Shown: piece by piece, positions 33,364 to 41,820 of the stretch
Position numbering within the stretch: position 1 is the stretch's first letter
Layout: each line of letters starts with the position of its first letter
Assembly (NCBI RefSeq): GCF_000956475.1
Contig: NZ_JYJB01000010.1
Span: 62,001 to 126,000, forward strand
Length of the DNA stretch: 64,000 nucleotides
Source: Microbacterium hydrocarbonoxydans
GTDB lineage: Bacteria; Actinomycetota; Actinomycetes; Actinomycetales; Microbacteriaceae
Direction: 5' to 3'
Notes under the pieces: generated by a model
What the model was told of the DNA's origin: nothing
Databases searched by the model: none
Seen by the model: only the letters and a program-made list of their open reading frames with translations
Position numbers and translations under genes: made by a program

Positions 33364-36300
33364 ATGGCTTCAGATTCCTTCGTGCACCTGCATGTCCACA
33401 GCGAATACTCCATGCTGGACGGTGCGGCGAAGATCGGGGCGATGACGCAGGCGGCCGCGGAATACGGGATGCCGGCGATCGCTGTGACCGACCACGGGAA
33501 CACCTTCGCGGCGTTCGAGTTCTACCGTGCGGCGCAGGGCGCGGGTGTCAAGCCGATCATCGGGCTCGAGGCGTATGTGACCCCCGGCACGCACCGCAGC
33601 GACAAGTCGCGAGTGCAGTGGGGGTCGCCCGATCAGAAGAGCGACGACGTCTCCGGTTCCGGTGCCTACACCCACATGACCATGTGGAGCCAGAGCACCC
33701 AGGGCATGCACAATCTGTTCCGGCTGAGCTCGAAGTCGAGCATGGAGGGCTACTACTTCAAGCCCCGCATGGACCGCGAGCTGCTGCAGACCTACGGCAA
33801 AGGCCTCATCGCCACCACGGGCTGCCCGTCAGGCGAGGTGCAGACGCGTCTCCGGCTCGGCCAGTACGACGCGGCTCGGGCTGCGGCCGCCGAGTTCCAG
33901 GACATCTTCGGCAAGGAGAACTACTTCGCCGAGATCATGGATCACGGGTTGTCGATCGAGCGACGCGTGATGACCGACCTGCTGAGGCTCGCGAAGGACC
34001 TCGGCATCCCGCTGGTCGCCACCAACGACTCCCACTACACGCATCAGCACGAAGCCGACGCCCATGCCGCGCTTCTCTGCGTGCAGTCCGGCTCGACCCT
34101 CGACGACCCGAACCGGTTCAAGTTCGACGGCGACGGCTACTACATCAAGACGGCGGCCGAGATGCGGCAGCTGTTCCGCGATCACCCCGAGGCGTGCGAC
34201 AACACGCTCCTGATCGCAGAGCGGTGCGAGGTCGAGTTCAACACCTCGGCGAACTTCATGCCGCGCTTCCCCGTCCCCGACGGCGAGACCGAAGACAGCT
34301 GGCTCATCAAAGAGGTCGAGAACGGTCTGCACTACCGGTACCCGAACGGCATCCCCGACAAGGTCCGCAAGCAGGCCGAGTACGAGACCGACATCATCCT
34401 GCAGATGGGGTTCCCCGGCTACTTCCTCGTGGTCGCCGACTTCATCAACTGGGCGAAGGACAACGGCATCCGTGTCGGGCCGGGCCGTGGCTCCGGTGCG
34501 GGATCCATGGTCGCCTACGCGATGAAGATCACCGACCTCGACCCGCTCGAGCACGGCCTCATCTTCGAGCGCTTCCTCAACCCGGACCGCGTCTCGATGC
34601 CCGACTTCGACGTCGACTTCGACGACCGCCGCCGTGGCGAGGTGATCGACTACGTCACCGAGAAGTACGGCTCCGAGCGCGTCGCGCAGATCGTGACATA
34701 CGGCACGATCAAGTCGAAGCAGGCGCTCAAGGACGCCGGTCGCGTGCTCGGCTTCCCGTTCAGCATGGGGGAGCGGCTGACCAAGGCGATGCCGCCGCCC
34801 GTGATGGGCAAGGACATGCCTCTGGACGGCATGTTCGACTCCGCGCACCCGCGCTACAAGGAGGCGAGCGAGTTCCGCGCGCTCATCGAGACCGACCCTG
34901 AGGCGAAGACTGTCTTCGATCGCGCTCTGGGTCTCGAGGGGCTCAAGCGTCAGTGGGGCGTGCACGCGGCCGGGGTGATCATGTCGTCGGAGCCGCTTCT
35001 CGACATCATCCCCATCATGCGCCGCGAGCAGGACGGCCAGATCGTCACGCAGTTCGACTACCCGTCGTGCGAGACCCTCGGCTTGATCAAGATGGACTTC
35101 CTGGGGCTGCGAAACCTCACGATCATCTCCGACGCGCTGGACAACATCCGCACGAACCGCGGCGAGGAGCTTGACCTCGAGCACCTCACGCTGGATGACA
35201 AGGCGGCATACGAGCTGCTCACGCGAGGCGACACCCTGGGCGTGTTCCAGCTCGACGGCGGGCCCATGAGGTCGCTGCTTCGCCTCATGAAGCCCGACAA
35301 CTTCGAAGACATCTCGGCTGTGATCGCGCTGTACCGCCCTGGTCCCATGGGCGCGAACTCGCACACGAACTACGCGCTGCGCAAGAACGGCCTGCAGCCG
35401 ATCACTCCGATCCATCCCGAGCTCGAAGAGCCTCTCAGGGACATCCTCGACACGACTTACGGCCTGATCATCTATCAGGAGCAGGTCATGGCGATCGCGC
35501 AGAAGGTGGCCGGGTTCTCGCTCGGACAGGCAGACATCCTCCGTCGCGCGATGGGCAAGAAGAAGAAGTCCGAGCTGGACAAGCAGTACGAGGGCTTCGC
35601 AGGCGGCATGACCGAGCGCGGCTTCGGCGAGGGAGCGATCAAGGCGCTCTGGGACATCCTGCTGCCCTTCTCGGACTACGCCTTCAACAAAGCGCACTCC
35701 GCCGCTTATGGCCTCGTCTCCTATTGGACCGCCTACCTCAAGGCGCACTATCCCGCCGAGTACATGGCCGCGCTTCTGACGAGTGTCGGCGACTCCAAGG
35801 ACAAGATGGCGCTGTACCTCAACGAGTGCCGTCGCATGGGCATCAAGGTGCTCCCGCCGGACGTCTCCGAGTCGATCAGATTCTTCGCCGCCGTCGGCGA
35901 TGACATCCGCTTTGGTCTCGGCGCCGTGCGCAATGTCGGCAGCAACGTCGTCGACGGCATCGTTCAGGCGCGCAAGGACGAGCGATTCACGTCGTTCCAT
36001 CACTTCCTCGACAAGGTGCCGCTGCACGTCGCGAACAAGCGCACCGTCGAGTCCCTCATCAAGGCGGGCGCGTTCGACTCGATGGGAGACACCCGGCGTG
36101 CACTCATGGAGATCCATGAGGATGCCGTCGAGGCGGCGGTCGACCGCAAGCGCAACGAGGCTCAGGGCGCGATCGGCTTCGACTTCGACAGCCTTTACGA
36201 CGAGATGGAGGAGGCGCCGCCCGCGAAGGTGCCGGATCGCCCGGAATGGATCAAGAAGGACAAGCTGGCGTTCGAGCGCGAGATGCTCGGACTGTACGTG

Positions 36301-36882
36301 TCCGACCACCCGCTCGCGGGCCTGGAGGTGCCGCTCGCGAAGCACGCGTCGATCTCGATCCACGACCTGAACAACTCGGAGGACCTGCAGGACGGCGACC
36401 AGGTCACCGTCGCCGGGCTCGTGACGAGCGTGCAGCACCGTGTCGCGAAGGCGAGCGGCAATCCGTACGGCATGATCACGGTCGAGGACTTCAACGGCGA
36501 GGTGACGGTCATGTTCATGGGCAAGACCTACACCGAGTTCCAGCACGTGCTCCAGCAGGATTCGATCCTCGCCGTTCGAGGACGCGTCTCCCGGCGAGAT
36601 GACGGGCTCAATCTTCACGCGCAGTCGGCTTTCGCCCCCGATATCGGCTCCTTCGACGCATCGGGGCCGCTCGCCCTGGTGCTCGCGGAGCAGCGGGCCA
36701 CGGAGCGCGTCATGCACGAGCTCGCCGAGGTGCTGCGCCGCCACAACGGAGACACAGAGGTCGTGCTGCGGGTGCACCGAGGCGGCACCGCCAAGGTGTT
36801 CGACGTGCCCATGCCGGTGAAGGTCTCCGCCGATCTCTTCGGCGATCTCAAGTCGCTCCTCGGGCCGTCCTGCTTGGGCTGA
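33364..36882 (+). CDS. dnaE: DNA polymerase III subunit alpha
   Basis: This 1172-residue replicative polymerase is of the DnaE1 type. The PHP domain opens with HLHVHSEYSMLDGAAKIG. The catalytic Asp residues are D414, D416 and D418 in the PDFDVDFDDRRR segment, and the GPGRGSGAGS motif near residue 380 contacts DNA. A tandem HhH region and an OB-fold near residues 1010-1080 (VTVAGLVTSVQHRVAK) follow. Its length matches the family. The start agrees with the leaderless -10 box. Downstream there is a hairpin of CCGGTTCCC/GGGAACCGG. Confidence 0.98.
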   Translation: MASDSFVHLHVHSEYSMLDGAAKIGAMTQAAAEYGMPAIAVTDHGNTFAAFEFYRAAQGAGVKPIIGLEAYVTPGTHRSDKSRVQWGSPDQKSDDVSGSGAYTHMTMWSQSTQGMHNLFRLSSKSSMEGYYFKPRMDRELLQTYGKGLIATTGCPSGEVQTRLRLGQYDAARAAAAEFQDIFGKENYFAEIMDHGLSIERRVMTDLLRLAKDLGIPLVATNDSHYTHQHEADAHAALLCVQSGSTLDDPNRFKFDGDGYYIKTAAEMRQLFRDHPEACDNTLLIAERCEVEFNTSANFMPRFPVPDGETEDSWLIKEVENGLHYRYPNGIPDKVRKQAEYETDIILQMGFPGYFLVVADFINWAKDNGIRVGPGRGSGAGSMVAYAMKITDLDPLEHGLIFERFLNPDRVSMPDFDVDFDDRRRGEVIDYVTEKYGSERVAQIVTYGTIKSKQALKDAGRVLGFPFSMGERLTKAMPPPVMGKDMPLDGMFDSAHPRYKEASEFRALIETDPEAKTVFDRALGLEGLKRQWGVHAAGVIMSSEPLLDIIPIMRREQDGQIVTQFDYPSCETLGLIKMDFLGLRNLTIISDALDNIRTNRGEELDLEHLTLDDKAAYELLTRGDTLGVFQLDGGPMRSLLRLMKPDNFEDISAVIALYRPGPMGANSHTNYALRKNGLQPITPIHPELEEPLRDILDTTYGLIIYQEQVMAIAQKVAGFSLGQADILRRAMGKKKKSELDKQYEGFAGGMTERGFGEGAIKALWDILLPFSDYAFNKAHSAAYGLVSYWTAYLKAHYPAEYMAALLTSVGDSKDKMALYLNECRRMGIKVLPPDVSESIRFFAAVGDDIRFGLGAVRNVGSNVVDGIVQARKDERFTSFHHFLDKVPLHVANKRTVESLIKAGAFDSMGDTRRALMEIHEDAVEAAVDRKRNEAQGAIGFDFDSLYDEMEEAPPAKVPDRPEWIKKDKLAFEREMLGLYVSDHPLAGLEVPLAKHASISIHDLNNSEDLQDGDQVTVAGLVTSVQHRVAKASGNPYGMITVEDFNGEVTVMFMGKTYTEFQHVLQQDSILAVRGRVSRRDDGLNLHAQSAFAPDIGSFDASGPLALVLAEQRATERVMHELAEVLRRHNGDTEVVLRVHRGGTAKVFDVPMPVKVSADLFGDLKSLLGPSCLG

Positions 36883-36883
36883 A

Positions 36884-36922
36884 CCCGGTTCCCTGCGGCC
36901 GCTGACCGCTGCGGGAACCGGT
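36884..36922 (+). terminator. hairpin after dnaE
   Basis: CCGGTTCCC and GGGAACCGG pair around a GC-rich loop just after the dnaE stop. No T run. It is the likely end of the dnaE transcript. Confidence 0.55.
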
Positions 36923-36973
36923 CACGAAACGTCACCGCCACCATTTGCTGAGCATGCTCTCCGGCGCACCCGG

Positions 36974-36979
36974 TAGTAT
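36974..36979 (+). promoter_or_regulatory. candidate -10 box TAGTAT before the membrane protein gene
   Basis: TAGTAT lies 67 bases before ATG 37041. It is AT-rich for this region, and TTGCTG lies 23 bases upstream, too far for a normal pair. The leader contains an AAAGGA ribosome site. Confidence 0.4.
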
Positions 36980-37040
36980 CGGGTCGCGTTGGGTGCGCCC
37001 TATCCCGCAGGCGCCGCACCCGGACGAAAGGACCTCTCTC

Positions 37041-38261
37041 ATGAGCACGGACTTCCCCCTCCGCAACGACGAGAACACCGACGAGACGGTCGATCCCTCC
37101 CCGACCGAAGACGAAGCCTTCATCGAGGACGGCGTGCTGTACGACGACGACGTCACACCGGAGTACGGCATCCTGGGCTTCACCCTGCGCGAGCTGCTGA
37201 TCGTCGGCGTCTGGCTCGTGCACTTCCTGCTCTCGTTCTTCCCGATCGTGGTGAACGCCACACTGTGGTCGACGGGCATCGAATGGCTGCTCCCGGTGGG
37301 CCTTCCCACGGCGGCGGTCTTCCTGCTCGTGCTCCGGAGGTTCTCGCCCGACGGCATCCGGCGAGTCGGGTCCCTCGGTATCGACCAGTTCGCCTCCGTC
37401 GCGTTCTCCGTCGCGGCCATCGATCTGATCGGACGGCTCTGGCTCGCCATCTCCGGTGTGATCGGCACCGGGTTCTGGGCCCTCAGCTGGAACGGTGTCG
37501 CGCTCGTCGTCACCGCCCTCGCACTGGTCGTGCTCACGGTGTTCGCACCGATCGTCCCCGGCCTCAAGGAGGACTTCCAGGGTCGGCTGGTGACCCTCGC
37601 CCACCGTGCCGCGAATCCCGTGCGTCCGGTGGTCGCCCGCCCGCGGCCCGAGCAGGCTGCCCCGGCATCCGCCCCTGCACCTGCCGACGGTGCGCTCGAC
37701 GTCGAGCTCTCGGGCGCGAACACGACCGACGAGATCGCGCGCGTCGACGTCGCCTCGCAGATCCCGCTGTCGGCTCACGCCTCAGGCGGCGGCATCGGCG
37801 CCGACCAGGTGGCGACCGATGAGGACTACAAGCCCGCCTACTCGCGTCGCTCATCGGGCGAGGAGATCGCATACGACACAGACAGCATCGTCGCGCTGGT
37901 CACACCGGAGACGGATGCCGTCGAGCCGATCTCTGCGTCGACGACCGCTCTTCCGACGACCGCGTCGCCCATCATCGAGTCGGCGGCCGAGCCCGCCGCC
38001 GCGGAACCAGCGGTCACGGAGATCGACGTCGAGGCGACGAACCCCCGATACCCGGTCGCAGAGCCGCAGCCGCAGCAGCCCTTCTGGATCCTGGCACCCA
38101 CCGAGCGCGACGTCCACGATGAGCGCGGCGAGGTCATCTTCCGGATCGGTCCGAGCGCCTGGGCTCTCGTGATCGAGGACCGCGGCGGCGCCTATGTCAT
38201 CCGCCATGACGACGGCCGCATCGGGTACCTGCACGACATCTCTGACATCACGAAGGGCTGA
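37041..38261 (+). CDS. multi-pass membrane protein, unknown function, upstream of hisD
   Basis: I do not recognise a family. The 406-residue protein has an acidic N-terminal tail (about residues 1-45), four hydrophobic segments (about 49-75, 80-105, 113-140 and 147-175), and a long Ala/Pro/Thr-rich region. A conserved-looking C-terminal block holds PFWILAPTERDVHDERGEVIFRI (in part), GPSAWALVIEDRGG and HDDGRIGYLHDISDI. ATG 37041 has AAAGGA about ten bases before it. hisD starts five bases after its stop, so it is probably co-transcribed. A link to histidine synthesis is unproven. Confidence 0.72.
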   Translation: MSTDFPLRNDENTDETVDPSPTEDEAFIEDGVLYDDDVTPEYGILGFTLRELLIVGVWLVHFLLSFFPIVVNATLWSTGIEWLLPVGLPTAAVFLLVLRRFSPDGIRRVGSLGIDQFASVAFSVAAIDLIGRLWLAISGVIGTGFWALSWNGVALVVTALALVVLTVFAPIVPGLKEDFQGRLVTLAHRAANPVRPVVARPRPEQAAPASAPAPADGALDVELSGANTTDEIARVDVASQIPLSAHASGGGIGADQVATDEDYKPAYSRRSSGEEIAYDTDSIVALVTPETDAVEPISASTTALPTTASPIIESAAEPAAAEPAVTEIDVEATNPRYPVAEPQPQQPFWILAPTERDVHDERGEVIFRIGPSAWALVIEDRGGAYVIRHDDGRIGYLHDISDITKG

Positions 38262-38266
38262 CGCGT

Positions 38267-39583
38267 TTGCGCACCATCGATCTGCGCGGGCGAGAGCTCT
38301 CGCCCGCAGACATGCTCGCCGCCGTTCCCCGCGCCGCCCAGGCCCGCGCGGAGGCGCTGGAGACGGCCGCGCGCATCGTCGACGACGTCCGCGACAGGGG
38401 AGAGCGGGCTCTGCGCGAGCAGGCCGAGCGGTTCGACCGCGTCTCCGGTCACGAGATCCGCGTGCCGGCCGAGCACATCGCCGAAGCGCTCGCTTCGGTG
38501 GACCCGGGTGTCAGAGCGGCCCTCGAAGAGGCCATCCGCAGAGTGCGGCTCGCCTCGGCCGCCCAGGTTCCCGAACCCCGCCGCACCGAGATCGGACCGG
38601 GTGCCGTGATCACGCAGCGCTGGCAGCCCGTCGCGCGCGCGGGCGTCTATATCCCCGGCGGCAAGGCCCCGCTCTCCTCCAGCGTCGTGATGAACGTGGT
38701 GCCTGCGCAGGTCGCCGGAGTCGCGGTTGTGGCACTGGCGTCTCCGCCGCAGGAGGCGTTCGGTGGACGCGTGCACCCGACGATCCTCGCCGCTGCCGGC
38801 CTGCTCGGCATCGACGAGGTCTACGCGATCGGGGGAGCAGGAGCGATCGGCGCCCTCGCATACGGCGTCGACGAGATCGGCCTCGACCCCGTCGATGTGG
38901 TCTCCGGGCCAGGCAACAACTACGTCGCCTCCGCGAAGCGCGCTGTCGCAGGTGTCGTCGGCACCGACTCCGAGGCTGGTGCGACAGAGATCCTCATCGT
39001 CGCGGACTCCTCAGCCGACCCGCGTCTGATCGCGGCCGACCTCATCAGCCAGGCCGAGCACGACGAGCAGGCCTCGGCGGTTCTCGTCACCGACTCGCCC
39101 GAACTCGCAGCTCAGGTCGCCTCGGAGATCTCCGGCCGCGCCGCGAAGACCCGACACGCTGAACGCGTCGCCGTGTCCCTCGCCGGCGAGCAGTCCGCGA
39201 TCGTGCTCGTCGACGATCGCGCCATGGCGACGGCATTCAGCAACGCCTACGCTCCCGAACACCTCGAACTGCACATCGACGGCGCGGAGGATGCGGCATC
39301 CGCCTTCACCAGCGCCGGTGCCGTCTTCGTCGGCGACCAGACCCCCGTGAGCCTGGGCGACTACATGGCGGGCAGCAACCACGTCCTGCCCACCGGCGGA
39401 CAGGCGCGGTACGCGCCAGGCCTCGGCGCCTACACGTTTCTGCGGCCGCAGCAGGTGATCAGCTACGACCACGCGGCGCTCGCGCAGGTGCGCTCCGGCG
39501 TCGTCTCGCTCGCGGCGGCCGAGATCCTTCCGGCGCACGGCGAAGCCGTCGAAGCACGCTTCGCAGATCCCTCCGCCGGCTGA
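38267..39583 (+). CDS. hisD: histidinol dehydrogenase
   Basis: This 438-residue enzyme oxidises histidinol to histidine in two NAD-dependent steps. PVARAGVYIPGGKAPLSSSV, a nucleotide-binding GGAGAIGALAYG, VSGPGNNYVASAKR, and TDSEAGATEILIVAD are signatures, with the zinc and catalytic His region LISQAEHDEQASA. APEHLELH near residue 330 is also conserved. The start is TTG 38267 with no strong ribosome site, so it may depend on translation from the upstream membrane protein gene. No other his genes are seen in the window. Confidence 0.96.
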   Translation: MRTIDLRGRELSPADMLAAVPRAAQARAEALETAARIVDDVRDRGERALREQAERFDRVSGHEIRVPAEHIAEALASVDPGVRAALEEAIRRVRLASAAQVPEPRRTEIGPGAVITQRWQPVARAGVYIPGGKAPLSSSVVMNVVPAQVAGVAVVALASPPQEAFGGRVHPTILAAAGLLGIDEVYAIGGAGAIGALAYGVDEIGLDPVDVVSGPGNNYVASAKRAVAGVVGTDSEAGATEILIVADSSADPRLIAADLISQAEHDEQASAVLVTDSPELAAQVASEISGRAAKTRHAERVAVSLAGEQSAIVLVDDRAMATAFSNAYAPEHLELHIDGAEDAASAFTSAGAVFVGDQTPVSLGDYMAGSNHVLPTGGQARYAPGLGAYTFLRPQQVISYDHAALAQVRSGVVSLAAAEILPAHGEAVEARFADPSAG

Positions 39584-39588
39584 CCGGG

Positions 39589-39594
39589 TACGCT
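39589..39594 (+). promoter_or_regulatory. -10 box TACGCT before nrdR
   Basis: TACGCT lies eight bases before the nrdR ATG, giving a nearly leaderless transcript. Confidence 0.5.
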
Positions 39595-39602
39595 GAGTCA
39601 CC

Positions 39603-40070
39603 ATGCACTGCCCCTTCTGCCGCCACCCCGACTCGCGCGTGATCGATTCCCGCACCAGCGACGACGGGCTCTCGATCCGCCGTCGCCGACAGTGCCCCGA
39701 GTGCGGCGGACGCTTCACGACGACGGAGACCGCGAGTCTCAACGTGATCAAGCGCAGCGGAGTGATGGAGCCGTTCAGCCGTGACAAGGTGATCTCGGGC
39801 GTGCGGAAGGCCTGCCAGGGTCGACCGGTCACCGAGGGGGATCTCGCCGTTCTCGCGCAGAAGGTCGAAGAAGCCGTTCGTCAGACCGGCGTCTCGCAGC
39901 TGGACGCGAACGAGATCGGTCTCGCGATCCTCGGTCCGCTGCGGGATCTCGACGAGGTCGCGTATCTGCGGTTCGCGAGCGTCTATCAGGCGTTCGATTC
40001 GCTCGAGGACTTCGAGAGCGCGATCTCCGATCTGCGCGCCGATCACGTGAAGGCGCCTCAGGCCGAATGA
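39603..40070 (+). CDS. nrdR: transcriptional repressor NrdR
   Basis: This 155-residue regulator represses ribonucleotide reductase genes when dATP is high. The N-terminal zinc ribbon has two Cys pairs, [15 protein letters not shown] and [13 protein letters not shown], and an ATP-cone follows ([20 protein letters not shown]). Its length matches the family. It lies between hisD and pyrD without nrd genes near, so its targets are elsewhere. A perfect 16-base palindrome follows at 40072. Confidence 0.96.
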   Translation: MHCPFCRHPDSRVIDSRTSDDGLSIRRRRQCPECGGRFTTTETASLNVIKRSGVMEPFSRDKVISGVRKACQGRPVTEGDLAVLAQKVEEAVRQTGVSQLDANEIGLAILGPLRDLDEVAYLRFASVYQAFDSLEDFESAISDLRADHVKAPQAE

Positions 40071-40071
40071 C

Positions 40072-40087
40072 CCGGTCGCGCGACCGG
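40072..40087. promoter_or_regulatory. perfect 16-base palindrome abutting the pyrD -10 box
   Basis: CCGGTCGCGCGACCGG is its own reverse complement and ends one base before the TAATCT -10 box of pyrD. With no loop it is a poor hairpin but a good protein-binding site, perhaps an operator for pyrD. Confidence 0.6.
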
Positions 40088-40093
40088 TAATCT
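40088..40093 (+). promoter_or_regulatory. -10 box TAATCT, leaderless start of pyrD
   Basis: TAATCT is followed by seven bases and ATG 40101. GGCAGGG lies directly before the ATG but too close to serve as a normal ribosome site. Confidence 0.6.
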
Positions 40094-40100
40094 GGCAGGG

Positions 40101-41123
40101 ATGTATCCGCTGCTCTTCCGCGCTGTCCTCTCGCGCTTCGATCCTGAATTCGCCCATCACGCCGGCATGGCGGTGATCCGCGTCCTCGGCGTGCCGCCGT
40201 TCTCCTGGGCTACGAGTGCGCTGACGAAGCCTGACCCGTCGCTCGCGGTCGACGCGCTCGGGCACACCTTCCGGTCCCCCTTCGGAATCGCGGCGGGATT
40301 CGACAAGAACGCGGTCGGCGTGCGAGGGCTCGCAGCTCTCGGCTTCGGCCACGTCGAGGTCGGCACCGTGACGGCGATCCCGCAGGAGGGCAACCCCAAG
40401 CCCCGCCTGTTCCGGCTGATCGCCGATCGCGCGGTCATCAACCGCATGGGCTTCAACAACCAGGGAGCGGATGCTGTGGCGCGCCGCCTCGCAAAGCTCC
40501 GCCGCGGTGCACCGGACACCGTCATCGGGGTGAACATCGGCAAGAGCCGTGTCGTCGAGGTCGAGAACGCGACGGCCGACTATATGGCTTCGGCCACCAG
40601 GCTCGCACCGCTCGCCGACTACCTTGCGGTCAACGTGTCGTCGCCGAACACGCCGGGGCTCCGAGGCCTCCAGGCTGTCGACACCCTCGCACCGCTGCTC
40701 CGGGCGGTCAAAGCCGCGTCGGGGAACACGCCGCTGCTGGTGAAGATCGCTCCCGATCTCGCTGACGAGGAGATCATCGCGATCGCGCAGATGGCGGTCG
40801 CGGAGGGGCTTGCCGGCATCATCACCCACAACACCACGATCTCTCGCGACGGGCTGCACACCGATGCCGCGACGGTCGAGGCTGCGGGTGCCGGAGGGCT
40901 CTCCGGCGCCCCGCTCAAGGCACGATCGCTCGAGGTGCTGCGTCTGGTGCGGTCAGTGGTGCCGCCCGAGTTCTGCGTGATCGCGGTCGGCGGCGTGGAG
41001 ACGGCGGACGACGTGCGGGAGCGGCTCGACGCGGGCGCCACCCTGGTCCAGGGGTATACCGCGTTCCTCTACCGCGGTCCGTTCTGGGGGCGTGAGATCA
41101 ACCGGGGGCTTCGCCGCCGCTGA
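40101..41123 (+). CDS. pyrD: dihydroorotate dehydrogenase (quinone), class 2
   Basis: This 340-residue FMN enzyme oxidises dihydroorotate to orotate in pyrimidine synthesis and passes electrons to quinone. The N-terminal membrane-associating helix (YPLLFRAVLSRFDPEFAHH) marks class 2. SPFGIAAGFDKNAVGV, NRMGFNNQGAD and VNVSSPNTPGLRGLQ are signature segments, and IITHNTTISRDGL holds the substrate loop. The final GGVETADDVRERLDAGATLVQGYT binds FMN phosphate. The start agrees with the leaderless box. Confidence 0.96.
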   Translation: MYPLLFRAVLSRFDPEFAHHAGMAVIRVLGVPPFSWATSALTKPDPSLAVDALGHTFRSPFGIAAGFDKNAVGVRGLAALGFGHVEVGTVTAIPQEGNPKPRLFRLIADRAVINRMGFNNQGADAVARRLAKLRRGAPDTVIGVNIGKSRVVEVENATADYMASATRLAPLADYLAVNVSSPNTPGLRGLQAVDTLAPLLRAVKAASGNTPLLVKIAPDLADEEIIAIAQMAVAEGLAGIITHNTTISRDGLHTDAATVEAAGAGGLSGAPLKARSLEVLRLVRSVVPPEFCVIAVGGVETADDVRERLDAGATLVQGYTAFLYRGPFWGREINRGLRRR

Positions 41124-41142
41124 CGGGGGCCGCAGAGACGAC

Positions 41143-41174
41143 GATGCCCCGTGCTCGAACGAGCACGGGGCATC
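41143..41174. terminator. bidirectional terminator between pyrD and the DUF3043 gene
   Basis: GATGCCCCGTGCTC and GAGCACGGGGCATC form a perfect 14-base stem with a four-base loop, followed by CTTCT. It serves two convergent genes. Confidence 0.9.
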
Positions 41175-41189
41175 CTTCTGTCCGAAAGG

Positions 41190-41774
41190 TCAGGCGGGGC
41201 GGTCGCCGCGCTTGACCTGAGGCTTCGGAAGACGCATGAACCGCATCTGCAGTGAGCGCATGGCGGCGTACCAGCCCAGGCCGCGCTCCAGGCGCTCCTT
41301 GCCGAACTTCGCCGCCGCCTTGCTCTTCACCCGCCATCCGAGCAGGATCATGCCGCCGATGGCCAGAACCAGATAGCCCATCATCACGAGGTACGCCCAG
41401 GCTCCGACGGACACGCCGCCGATCGCCCACGCGGGCGGAAGCAGGGACACGAGGATGACGAGCACCATGATGCCCATCACGAACTCCGCCGGGTGCCAGC
41501 CGGAGTCCACGTAGTCGCGCACCCAGCGGCGCTGAGGCCCCTTGTCACGCGCGGGGAGGTACTTCTCCTCGCCGGCGGCGAGGCCGGCCTGGGCGCGATT
41601 GCGACGCTCGTTCATCTCGGCCTTGGCAGCGGCGCGCGCTTCTTTGGTGTTCGCGACGAGCGGCCGGCGGCGGGCCGCCTCCTGCTCCGCGCGGGTGGGC
41701 GTCGCGCGTCCCTTGCCGACGTTCGTCTCGGGGGCGTCGTCGTTCGACGGGCGGGAGGCAGGGGTAGTGGGCAC
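41190..41774 (-). CDS. DUF3043 membrane protein
   Basis: This 194-residue protein is of the actinobacterial DUF3043 family. A basic, Arg/Ala-rich cytoplasmic part (about residues 1-90) includes VGKGRATPTRAEQEAARRRP and KGPQRRWVRDYVDSGWHPAEF. Two membrane helices follow (about 96-117 and 121-145), then a basic tail. Function is unknown. GTG start with GAGGAA before it. It diverges from the M20 peptidase gene, so the two may share an upstream control region of under 50 bases. Confidence 0.88.
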   Translation of the reverse strand: MPTTPASRPSNDDAPETNVGKGRATPTRAEQEAARRRPLVANTKEARAAAKAEMNERRNRAQAGLAAGEEKYLPARDKGPQRRWVRDYVDSGWHPAEFVMGIMVLVILVSLLPPAWAIGGVSVGAWAYLVMMGYLVLAIGGMILLGWRVKSKAAAKFGKERLERGLGWYAAMRSLQMRFMRLPKPQVKRGDRPA

Positions 41775-41807
41775 GACGTTCCTCGGTTCGCTTGCGGTGG
41801 ATCACCT

Positions 41808-41813
41808 TAAGAT
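41808..41813 (+). promoter_or_regulatory. -10 box TAAGAT, leaderless start of the M20 peptidase gene
   Basis: TAAGAT is followed by seven bases and ATG 41821. No ribosome site lies between them. Confidence 0.6.
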
Positions 41814-41820
41814 TACTCGC

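Noticed and set aside
33829..36777. A 982-residue open frame on the minus strand
   Set aside because: It lies wholly opposite dnaE and shows no domain, only low-complexity shadow composition.
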